A stretch of DNA of 64,000 nucleotides from Citrus sinensis (taxonomy: Eukaryota; Streptophyta; Magnoliopsida; Sapindales; Rutaceae), in assembly GCF_022201045.2 (NCBI RefSeq), contig NC_068556.1:24533501-24597500 (forward strand), written 5' to 3'. Shown here piece by piece: positions 22,401 to 33,281 of the stretch (position 1 is the first letter of the stretch; each line of letters opens with the position of its first letter). The notes under the pieces were generated by a model. That model saw only the letters and a program-made list of their open reading frames with translations, did not search any database and was not told the origin of the DNA. A program made the translations under genes and the position numbers.

Positions 22401-25400
22401 ACAATTTTGGTACTGGTTATTAATTAAATTGAAATTGTGCTCCAGCAGCACCTGTGAAATAATATACCACCTGGTAAATTTTCATAGGTAGAAACATCCA
22501 TCCAAGAAGGTTACTGAGTTATGCCAGGTTGATTCTAGAACAGCCTAAATACTGGCAGGATGATGATTGACATTTATCTTATAAATGGGTTTCCGAATAA
22601 ATAAAAATGATTGAGCTTTGATGATGCAAACTAAATTAGTACAACTTATCCATTGAAGCATTTCATGAGAAATATTTATTCATTTAATCAAGAAATTGAA
22701 AAGGCCGAGCATAGCTGAACAAAGTTAGACATCTATCATAAACGGTAATCATGGTACCTGAGATGCTCCTTGAGATGATGTTGTGACAGCGTGCACATCT
22801 ATATTGGTAATTAATCTCTCCCCGCAAGTTCCAATATTTGCAATGGTGCTATCACTAGCCAATCTAGCATCAGTCAGCTTATGGGTAATAAAGTCAGCTC
22901 CACTAGGTTGTCCAACATAAAAATTCTGGTGACCATGCTGGTCAAGAACACTGGTAGCATTTCGGCTTGAATTGTCAATTTGAGGCCACATAGATGATCC
23001 AGAGCCATGGTTAATTTTAGATCCAGCAAACCATTGAGGATGTCTCGATAACTCCGGAAGTCCTGAGAAGATAAGAAAAACCTGCTTAGATCTATAATGA
23101 CTTCAGAATAAGAATGATAGGACCTAAGACATTTCATATGGGAGAAAGGATAGGGAATGATAAAAAAGCATTTTAGCATACATGATGAGCTGCGGCTTGA
23201 AAGTTCTTATTACTTGTATAAATAAAAGGCAGAAGTTACCGTTTATTGACAGCAAAAACACTAGGCAGTTCAAATAGCCACAATTTTTATTGAATGCAAA
23301 TCTTGCAATGCATTATCAAGTAGGAGAGATAATACAATTATCTTTTAACAGCAAAGTTACTCTTAGCATTTCAAAAGCCCCCTAGCAAGATCAATACGAC
23401 AAGATGCATGCATCATTTGAAAACATAAATATTGTTAAACCATGCACACATTGCAATGCACCTTACCAGCAATGCTTGCAGCAACTAAAGAAGCATTCTG
23501 CGACATGGAACCATAAATAGATTGAGCAACAGAAGGGGTTCCAGAACCATGCCCAGAATCCACATCCTCAAACTCTGAAGATACTGCTTGTCCATTCCAA
23601 TCAATTTTGTTGGGGATTGATGCATGAGAAGTCTGAGCAGCGGGTGCGGAGGAGTTTGCTTGTGCTAAGGAGCGAGCTGAACTAGTTTGAGAGCTTTCAA
23701 TCTGTGATCCAGGGTCCGCTGCCGAACGGCCAGATTTGTATCCCTGCATGGCATGCATTGTCAATAATCAAACATCACAACACTTTGACAATAGGACATT
23801 AAGGATTGAATACTTAAATATACAGTGGCCTAGAGATTCCGAAAAATGAAAAGAGTAAAACAAACAGAAAAGTAGAACATGAAGATGAACTATTAGCTAA
23901 ACAATACCTCTTTTACTTCTCTGTAATGCACAAGAACGATGTGCTCTAACTGCCTGAAAACAGGGACAAGGAAAAAGAAACAAACCGAAAATAAGAACAA
24001 AATGATACAAACATCGAAAACCGAAAATACTCACTGACAACACTGCAAGCTAATAATAATATCCTCAATGTTATCTGTTTCACATAGCTGCACCATAGTA
24101 AGCTCATTTTCTAACTACATCCACTAGAACCACAACTTCATAGACAATGGGAGCACTGAATAGCAAGAGCATTAAATATGTAAACCATAGCCCAAAGAAA
24201 GAGACAATATGTCAACAGGTAAATCAGAAATCTTCAAAACACATCAAATATCCAAATGGCAATATGTGTAGAACTAGCAACCCTCATCAAGAAGGGTCAA
24301 TTAATTACTAATTTCACATCTCTAAGGAACCACTGACCATCTTCCACAGGCTACAAAAGCAATTCATGTTTTCCAAAACTTAAAACACTTGAATCCTTAA
24401 GTAAGATCAACAGTAAATCTCACCCATCAAGCATCCAATAACTCCGTCGCTGGAAGTTCTCATTGTCCTCTCCATGGGCATAGTAACAATGAAGAACATC
24501 AATACTACCAGCCTACAAGAAAGGATTAAGGCTAATTTAGTAAACAGCCACATCAAGCTCAGAATGTCACAATAATCTGAGAAACAATAACTCAAAGCAA
24601 TGTCGAATATATTTGCTACAGCATGAAAACAATAAGGCTTAAAATTAATAAATGCTGCAAGACAATCAAACCCAAGAGATATGGAAACCACAATTACTTG
24701 AAACATTTAAAGAAACTAATGATACTGGCAAACTAGAGAAGAGGGAAATTGAATCATATTTGCCGTTCAACTGAATGCTAATAGGAGAAAGTTGAAGAAA
24801 AGCAAATACCAATCTGCAGCCAGAATGGCATATTTACACTGAATTTCTCTTTTCTAGAAAATGAATCATTTTGTACAAGGAAATATTTGTACAAAACATA
24901 TTCAACTATGTAAATATTTAAATACATTAAAGTTGAGACAGTTTAATGGTAGATGGCCCATGATTCTCTGCCTAGATAAATGCTTGGAAATGTAGAAGGG
25001 ATATATATTTCACAAATGTTCCATCCTGATTAAGTAAAGACACAAATCTGTGCCATCACACAGGATAACATTCACACCAATAACTAGAAGGCCAACTTAT
25101 ATGAAAGGCAAGCCAAGGTGACACTTTGACTACATAGCACAGGACAAGTAAAATTAACTGTGAACTTACAAATAATAAATTGAACAGCACACCTTCAACT
25201 TTTCATGAGCTTCTTTGACGGTTTTTCCATCTTTCTTTTTCCTCCATCGGTGGCCATCCTTACGAAAATATCGAAGTGCTTTTCGATCAAACAGGAATAA
25301 TGAACCAGCTGAAAAACAAACAACATCAGTAGCTAATTTACTTAGTTAACATTTTTACATAGATACTTTCGATACAAGATATGTTTTCTGAAATTATTCG

Positions 25401-26230
25401 AGCAAGAAGAAACTGGGGGAAGATTGGTTCATCAACTTTTTCTGCATACAATTAAAGGATATGTGCAATTTTAAACAGAGACTGGATACCCAAAAAGATA
25501 CCAGAAGCAACCTGGAGGCCTAACAGGTGGATCTGGTGTTAAGTGGAACTTCTGATAGTTACGAAGTATCTCACAAATTTCAGTTGGTCGTAGCCAACGA
25601 TACTGTGCTTCTTGCAATATCTGTTCAAGATCTGCCAAATTTCAAGAAATTCAAGGTTAGAGCCAGACGATTAAAATGTTCAAGATCCAAACAGACTAAC
25701 AACAAAATTCATGTTAATTTTCAGAGCAACATGCAACATAAAACACAATCCAATTGCACATAGCTTATCAAATTGACACAAAACCAAAGAGCAGAAATGC
25801 CATATACATGAGCAAACAGTAAACACGATGCACAATTGAAGATTCTAAAGGCTTGGATGCTTGGCATGACTTAAGTAGGACAAAAGCATTACAGTAGTGC
25901 ACATCACATACTGAGAATCCAATACCATACAGTCCTGGCATGTTCCTGAGCTATATGAGCTACAATGCTTTCAATCTATGCATGCAAGACACACTGAAAT
26001 AGAAGTCTATATAGTTGAAGGAATCAAAGTTTACATCCATGCATGAATTAAACACATGAAGAAACCAAAAACATTCATGTGCACAGTTCAGCAAACGCAC
26101 AAAAGGACATCAAAATTAGCTTTTCCTAAATAAAACGTTATATAACATACAATGAAACGACAAGCATAAACAAAAACGAAAAAAGCAAACCTAATTGTTG
26201 ATTAGGAACATATCGTCTAGTCTGAGCCAT
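19472..26230 (-). CDS. Calmodulin-binding transcription activator (CAMTA)
   Basis: Twelve exons on the minus strand sum to 3054 nt (1017 aa): 26230-26191, 25631-25512, 25308-25193, 24512-24424, 23953-23908, 23743-23467, 23062-22758, 22451-22077, 21957-21257, 20741-20162, 20069-19761, 19567-19472. In order: the CG-1 DNA-binding domain (about residues 15-137; GSLFLFDRKALRYFRKDGH, RWRKKKDGKTVKEAHEKLK, HCYYAHGEDN), a low-complexity linker, a TIG/IPT domain (about 450-545; IRDFSPDWAYSGAETKV), ankyrin repeats (about 640-740; GRTALHWASYVGR), and IQ motifs with a calmodulin-binding helix (about 800-925; AALIQQAFRVRSFR, AAIKIQQKYRGWKGRKDF). CAMTAs are nuclear Ca2+/calmodulin-responsive factors binding CGCG-type sites. 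The CG-1 domain looks closer to the CAMTA1-3 group, but I leave the number open. The gene converges on the kinesin gene. Confidence 0.94.
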
Positions 26231-27391
26231 AAACCCTAGATTTCATCAGCGAAACTCTGATCATAAAATCGCACGAACCAAAAAGAATCTGCAATTAAAT
26301 GTAATTATTATTAACAATAACAGCAAGCAGACAAAAATTATCAAAAATAGCAACAAATTTAAAATTCGATTATCAATCAAGAAAAGTAACGAACCGAAAC
26401 GAGAAGAAATTTGAAATTGAAAATAAAGTGAAAGAAAGAGTACATGTAATGATTTGATTGATTGTTGATAAGCTTGAAAGAGTGTATAATTAAAGAAACA
26501 GAGCTAGCCAGAGAATATGAAAGACTTTGAGCGTGTTAAAGCCACTGAAAATTAAAAAGGTGTTAAAATACAAAAACGAAAAAAAAAATAAAGTGAAAAA
26601 TTACAAAACAAAAAAGTCAATGTCTCCATCGTTTGTGTTTAGATTAAGAGAGAGAGAGAGTTACGTACCTCGTTGGATCCGACGTGGCGGAGTCAGCTTG
26701 CCGTACATTGGTTTAGCTTTAGCATGTTTGCATGTTATGACGTGTACAATGAACTTGAGTTCGCGCGTGATCAGGGACCGTGGGTTGGGTGACTGGGCGA
26801 GGATTAGGGTTTTTGTTTGTTTTGTTGGGAAAATTCATATGATTTGGTCATACCGTCATATTGTTTTGGGACAAAACTGAAAATGCTGTCAGGAAGCTTA
26901 AAAGAAAAAAAAAAATTCCTCTATTTAATGTAAAAATGGAAAAATAAAAAGAAAATGGTTTAAGAATCCATTTAGTATTGCTGTGCCAAAAATTTTTGTA
27001 GTAAAATAAATTATGTTCAGTAAAAATAAGTTTAACTCACCGATCTTTTCATCTTAATAAAAAATTGGCATTTCAAACAAAAATAATCCCAAATTATTTA
27101 TCGTATTAACGTACTAGACAGATGATCAATGAGAAATCAATAAAGCAATTGACATATAAAGTGTCCTATGCATAAGTGATTGATTCGTGGCAAACAAATT
27201 ACTTAAAGCCATTTATATCCCTATTCCACAATGCTATTTTTTTTGCTATCAATTGTTTTCTAAAAGCAGTTTGCGCTGTGGCTGGATCCCTTGAGATCCT
27301 TGTAGTATGCACATTAAAAATTGAGATGTCAAGAATATACAATCATCAATAAGTGATGGATTGGGAAAATTTTCCAATTCCGTAATAAAAA
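26231..27391 (-). promoter_or_regulatory. CAMTA upstream region with GA microsatellite
   Basis: This is AT-rich DNA upstream of the minus-strand CAMTA start. A short (GA)n run at about 26648-26660 lies some 420 bp upstream and could be in the leader or promoter. A GC-balanced segment at 26640-26830 may be the core promoter. No defended motif. Confidence 0.4.
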
Positions 27392-28322
27392 TTACAGCAT
27401 CAATACCGTGATAAATATAAATATTATAAATTATATATAAAACTAGTAAATGTAAAGTAAAACTTATAAATTTATACAAAATAATTAATTATTTAAAAAA
27501 TTAACATTGTTTATACGTAATCTTAATGAAAAATATTTTATTCATTTACAAAAAAAAATTATCTTTAACAAACAAAGGAAAAAATACTCATTAATTAAAC
27601 CAAAAAATTATACTGAAAAAAGTGGAATAAGTTTTATTAAATTGTTTTAACCATAAATTCTATATTTATTCTGGGACATTTGTATTTTTTCCCATTTCTT
27701 ATAATAATATCTATTTATTACACAAGTTAATTAAGTGCAAGTATTTATCTTGATGTGGATCAAGTAAAGACAAAGAAAAAAATATTCTTATATTACTAGA
27801 CACATCTATGATATATAAAAAAAAAAAGATCTAATTTTGAGTGTTATGCATAATTAATGTAGTTTCAAACTTTTTACTTGTACTTAAAAACTATTTAAGG
27901 TTGTTGTCAAGAAAGTGTAGGTAAAATAACCGCATCTTACAACAACTATGAAGGATATTAAAATAAAATTTTTTAAAATCCGATTTTAAGGATAAATTTC
28001 ACCCTTAATAGAAAAACATCACATGTGTTATATAAATACAAAACTAGCATTATTCAACTTAAATTAAAAAAAAAAATCAATAAACATATAAGTTAATAAA
28101 CATTGTAATGAGTTTTTATTTTTACAATTGTGAACTTTTTTTGGTGCAGCAACTCTTATATTAATTTATTTATTTTACCTTTTATTCATAAGTTTTAGGC
28201 ATAATCTACAAAATTTATGTTTAATTTTACAGTTAATGTTGATTTACAAGTTTTATGTTAAATTTATAAATCTTATATTCCATTTACATAATTTATGTTT
28301 AATTGTGGTATTGATGCCGTAA
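27392..28322. mobile_element. Possible ~930-bp inverted-repeat-bounded element
   Basis: TTACAGCATCAATACC (27392-27407) matches the reverse complement of GGTATTGATGCCGTAA (28307-28322) at 15 of 16 bases. Near each end there is also CCGTGAT or its complement ATCACGG, so the inverted ends may be compound. The interior is AT-rich and non-coding. No target duplication was recognised. Confidence 0.35.
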
Positions 28323-29715
28323 CATTAATCACGGCATCATAGAACGACTCGTTATAATTGATAAAAATTTATGAGGTTAGATGTAATGTGTTGTACACTC
28401 AAATGTAATCATATGCTACTCATCAATCGTCATAGTTGTGAGTTGTGAATCCTACTTGTGAATAAGACGTGGTGATGCGTCACATTTACATACTAGCATG
28501 GTGTCATAAGATGAGTATCTTGTGCAGCAACCCATGCGACATTTAGACAACTTCTAACATAATAGTTGCTAAGTAAACCTATTATACTTCTCAAGCTAGT
28601 CAAATAAGATGATAGCAGAGAGGTTAGAGAGAAAAAAAAAAGCAGTATGGTCACAAGAGAGTATTTTACAAAAGTGCTTGCGTAGCTTGGAGTGTGGTGT
28701 GGTGTTTATGGTGTGGTGTTATTGAGCAAAACAATGGGTGGCTTTGCTATTTATAGAGTTGCTCCCTAAGTCTAGATGGTTCATGCAACTTGCCTAAAAA
28801 ATCTAGTTATTTATAAGCTGTATGAGACAACTATTTATAATGTGTCCGCTGGTTAAGCGCACCACAATTCGCTAGTTGTATGAGACAATCCATTACTAAG
28901 AGCAGCCTCCTGCTGAGTACATCCCGCTGTGGACAGACTTTTATTGTGCATACACGTGCGCTAATTTTGCCTCCGATTACAAAAAATTTGAGCGGTCCAT
29001 GACAATTTGCTATTTTGCCCAGACTTTTAATGATATGTAAAGGAATGCTTTAATGGGGAGATAGTACTTACCTTTATGATAGTGTGTGTGTGTGTGTGAC
29101 TAATAAAGTTGTCGCGTAAAATGACAGCTTTATGACAAAATTTAACCTGCAGCGTTTATGAAGATTTCCATTTACATTACAAAAATTCAGTCTCTCTTTT
29201 CACGGTAAAAGCTGGAAAATTCCCATTTCACTGCCAACGAAGCTGGGCTTAAGAGAAAAATTGTTACATTATTTCATCCCAGTTACATGGCAACAACATA
29301 ATTGCCACTTGCCAGGCAGAACACAGAGAGCATGAAGGAGAGAAATGTGCTTTTGGGAAAACAAGAGAAAAAGGTTTCGTTGCCAATCTTCGGAAGCAAG
29401 TTCCTTGCTTTTCAACACACATAATATGCAGCTTCTGACAGACAAAAGTATTAAGAACTAGTACAGATGTTTATCATAATTAATTCAATTACAACCATTT
29501 CTCCAAGTTAACAACAACAAGAAAATAAATAAATAAAGATTCAACAAATTCAAGGCCAATTTATGGTTATGTCGATAGGTCTTTTCATACTAATACCTCA
29601 GCTTAAACTACCTTCGTTATTTAGAATGAGCGAACATAAATAGTATGGATACAGCAAGAAGAATCACATTGAAAAATGATGTAGATGCTTCTATTCCTCG
29701 ATGAATTGCCACTTC
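28323..29715. other. Intergenic DNA downstream of the methyltransferase gene
   Basis: No genes are recognised. It contains a (TG)n microsatellite at 29082-29098. A GTGGTGT-rich patch at 28690-28720 precedes a TATTTATAG-like motif, but it leads to no open frame. Part of 29200-29715 is probably the 3' untranslated region of the minus-strand gene that ends at 29716. Confidence 0.5.
29082..29098. repeat. (TG)n microsatellite
   Basis: A run of alternating T and G about 17 bases long, in intergenic DNA. Confidence 0.9.
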
Positions 29716-32056
29716 CTACTTAGATGATGTCTTCAAAGATTCATCCTATGTGAACAAGAAAATAATCAAAAGAAACGGCTTAGAATTGATTCATCAGAAA
29801 AATAAACATCCTATGTGAAAAAGAAAATAATCAAAAGAAACGGCTTAGAATTGATTCATTGGAGAAATAAACACCTCAAGCCCACCCCAAATCACCAAAT
29901 AAGAAATTTATCAAAAACTGTTTCACTCATGCAAAGAACTTTAAGTTTAAAGTGATTAAGCTGCCAAGTGCCAACCTTAGTACAAACATAAATGTAATGG
30001 ACATCGGGATTTTTTCCAAGCAATTCTTCCACCGACCTACCATCATTTTCCAATGGAACTGGATTTGTCAACTCCCATATTGGATGCCCGGATTTCTCTT
30101 CCACCACAAGTTTCTCTGCAAATGACAAACAACCAGATTAATATTTCCTCTTTATTCCTTAGCTATTACTCAGTAAGGAACATGAATGAAACAAAATACA
30201 AACGGGCAATTAAACAGGGACGCAACTGTCAGGTTACAGCAATGATCCTAGCATTGGTTAGCTTGAGAAAATTTTAGTAATTTGAAATTGGGGTTTAACG
30301 AACCAACCTATCACATGGAGCTTTATATTCCACGAGCAGGAATCTCTCAACATCCCCAGACGGTATATGGGAGCTCCATATGTAACCTGAAGCAATTGGT
30401 GAAGCTTAGTCAGCAGCATACAAGCAAAACTAACAAAATCACCAACTGCTCAATAAGTTGTCAATAGAAGAAGGGAAATGTGGAAAATGAAAATGTATGG
30501 AAAAGTCATGAGGTATGTTACCAGAATATAAACTCCCTTATCCTTGAGGACCCTATAGTTTGTCATCAACTGCTTCAATATATGGTGAACAGATCAAGAA
30601 AAACAAGATAAACACAAATATGTTTGAAATGATTGTATATTGTTGTTTATTAGTTCTAATACCTCCAAACTTCCTTGAGCATTTGAGTAGCATTTTGTCG
30701 TGAATTACTTCCACACTGCACATACAATATTCAGTATAAACAACTTGTCATAGAAAACATAGATGAAATACAACGTAAAGAAACTCACCAATAGAGAGTC
30801 TAGAGTTCCTGAAACACAACAGGAAACATCAGCAAGTTGTTTCAAAGTGTAGCCATTTCAACTATGTTTGACTAAAATGCTGAAATTAAATTGTAAAAAA
30901 AGAAAATGTTTCACCTTTATCAACAACAGAATCAAAGGAACCTGTTTGGAATTCGTCCATTTGGCGAACATCCATTTTAATATCTAATAAATCGTTGAGG
31001 AAACTACCGCAACAACATGAAAGTCTTATTACAGCATATTTTTCAAAAACTTATATACTGTCTTCTTGAAAAGAAAACAAAACCCAACAACTATGAGTTA
31101 TATATAAGCTCCAATTACTAACACTCAGGTATGCTATACTTGTCATGCTTCTGCTTAATTTTGAAAGTGTCGTAGCTAAACTATAACAGAATGCATCACA
31201 CTCACTTGTACTTGACAATTAGTAATTTTATTGCGCAATAGCTATGGATTTAAAACCACCGCACCTTAATACCAAACATATACTTAATAGCTACTTTTCT
31301 AGTTAAAAGCTGCCTTCTAGAGAAGCACTTGATAACAAATGTGATCTTAGGTGCTTTCACAGAAAGCACTTTTATTCTGGAGCATTTATTACAAAATTCA
31401 ATCTCAAGCCATATTTTGATAGCAATTTTCCAGTTTTTTTTTCTTTTTTTTTTTAAAATGCTTTCTAAAGAAGCAATCGATAATAAGTGTGCTTCTCAGT
31501 GATTTCCCCAGAAAGCATCTCTATTCTAAAAGCTTTTTTTTTTAACAAAAATGTTCATCGCATGTCCATAAAAATATAAGGATACATTTCAATTGCGGAC
31601 GATTAGAGTACTTCTTCATCATAGCTTCAATTACCACTGATGATATATCAACGTTCACCACATCCTCATATCCATCATCCACCATGCCTTCGCTAAACGC
31701 TGTAACCACATTTTCATAAACAAAAATTTTAACTCAACTTAAAAGATCTTACGTGGCATTACATGATTGAAAATGAAAGATCCAGTATTATGATTCAGAA
31801 ATGTGAGATCGAGGGACGGCGTTGCTGGTGATACATTAGATACGCGCGAGTTAAGGGAAGAGAGAGATAGGGACGTACCTGAGTTGCCGCAACCGACAAT
31901 AAGGATGCGCTGGTGATGGGAGGGGACGTAGAGCTTGATGAGAGGAGCTAAGGAGGGGTACTTTTGGTACCAATCGAACGGTCCAGATTCGTGAGCGTAA
32001 CGATTGTCCCAGTACCATGGCTCACCGTACGCTTGTGTCGTAGTTCCCATCGTCAT
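29716..32056 (-). CDS. SAM-dependent methyltransferase (METTL13/EEF1AKMT4-like)
   Basis: Nine exons on the minus strand sum to 714 nt (237 aa): 32056-31879, 31699-31586, 30983-30915, 30808-30789, 30715-30663, 30552-30522, 30386-30308, 30115-29976, 29745-29716. The class I methyltransferase fold shows motif I in VGCGNSAFSEGM, split by intron 1. An acidic ribose-binding strand (VVNVDISSVVI) and SFDSVVDKGTLDSLLCG follow. The N-terminal YWDNRY and GPFDWYQKYPSL are typical of the family whose animal members methylate lysines of elongation factor eEF1A. The plant substrate is not shown by sequence. The second ATG codon is only two codons downstream, so the N-terminus could be shorter by that amount. 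From memory it corresponds to At3g17365. The last exon has a duplicated competitor acceptor 65 bp upstream. Confidence 0.9.
29742..29871. repeat. 65-bp direct tandem duplication spanning the last splice acceptor
   Basis: The units 29742-29806 and 29807-29871 both begin CATCCTATGTGAA and are nearly identical. On the minus strand each contains the acceptor CACATAG|GATG, so the 3' splice site of exon 9 has been duplicated. Confidence 0.85.
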
Positions 32057-32170
32057 TTCTGTCTCCTGTCTCGCGATCTCTCTTCAGCTTGGGTTTGGTT
32101 GTCTTTAATTTAACTCGACATAACATGGAGGGTGAGTGAGTTACATCGTGGCAGTTGGATGGCGCTGCAT

Positions 32171-32393
32171 GGCATTAAAGTCATTTCCTAGGAGCTTGCT
32201 CATTATTTGTGTAATGAGAGGGGCATTAAAGTCATTTCCTAAGAGCTTGCTCATTATTTGTGTAATGAGAGGGGCATTAAAGTCATTTCGTATGAGCTTG
32301 CTCATTATTTGTGTACTGAAGAGGGGCATTAAAGTCATTTCGTAAGAGCTTGCTCATTATTTGTGTACTGAGAGGGGCATTAAAGTCATTTTA
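32171..32393. repeat. 51-bp minisatellite upstream of the methyltransferase gene
   Basis: Units start at 32171, 32222, 32273, 32325 and 32376 (period 51-52 bp, last one partial). Each has the pattern GGCATTAAAGTCATTT... GAGCTTGCTCATTATTTG ... GAG. The array lies 115 bp upstream of the methyltransferase start codon, in its promoter or leader. Because 51 equals 17 codons, frames on both strands remain open; I do not consider these coding. Confidence 0.9.
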
Positions 32394-33281
32394 TGAGGGT
32401 ACCTGAGATTGAGAATGATTTTGGTACTTAATCGTTGGATAAGTTGACGGCCTGAAAAGGCTAGCTATCGTTAGCTATCGTTCGTTTTCAATCGGATAGC
32501 CACGTCTACAGAAATCTAATATAATATTGCACGCACAAGAAAAACCAATTATTTACAATTATGGATCGGCAAATGCATTTCTCCAAATATTTATGGAATA
32601 TTAGAGTAAATATCTCGCTCTCGATCTACAAAATTTGCATATATGTATAAAGTATAGGATAACCTATAGCCTAAAATAGCGAAGAAGCTAACAGGATGGT
32701 TGTCCTAGTCCTTCTCCCCTGTTTACATGTAAAAAAACAAAAAAAACTTCTAAAAGCATCACTTGATCATAGAACTGATTCAAATTTCACATAAGATTAG
32801 TGATCAAGTTCAAATCCGAGCAAGAAAAAGAAGTATTATCAACATCGTAATTGCCAATAAAAACCTTAATGACATGTTTAGTTTTAAGGAATGATAGGAA
32901 AAGAGAGAACAGTGAAGGAGAAAAGAGAAATAGAAATAAGGGAAGAAAAGATGATTTCATGTCAAGCCAAAAAATGTAATTGAGATTGACCCTCTTTTTC
33001 CCTCATTTTCTCTCCACCTCTCTTCTTCCATTCTTCTCTTCTCCTCCTCTTTCTTCCGACCAAACATACACTAAATGGATTACATGTAAACTGATAATGA
33101 AGAATCCAAAGAGTATTTTAAAGGTTTCCAAAGTTAAAAGTTGTCGGCTGAAATGAACTCTTCTGAAAACAACTAAGGTAAACCAACCAACAAGAATGTT
33201 ACAACTGAAGAAAGGGAAAGTTTGGGGGAATTGGGCCACGAGAACAATAACTTTGGATTCAATACATATGGAATGCTAAAT
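32394..33281. other. Intergenic region with polypurine/polypyrimidine foldback
   Basis: It separates the methyltransferase promoter from the 3' end of SRP19, both on the minus strand. At about 32895-32950 the plus strand is almost all purine (GGAAAAGAGAGAAC...). At about 32990-33060 it is almost all pyrimidine (CTCTTTTTCCCTC...). The two can pair imperfectly, as in some MITEs. Otherwise nothing is recognised. Confidence 0.5.

Noticed and set aside
28850-28975. Possible tRNA (TGGTTAAGCG, like an A box).
   Set aside because: No B-box sequence of the GGTTCGANNCC type follows at the right distance and no cloverleaf can be drawn.
32136-32345. Repetitive open frames on both strands over the 51-bp minisatellite.
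   Set aside because: A period divisible by three keeps any stop-free frame open. No conserved protein and no gene context.
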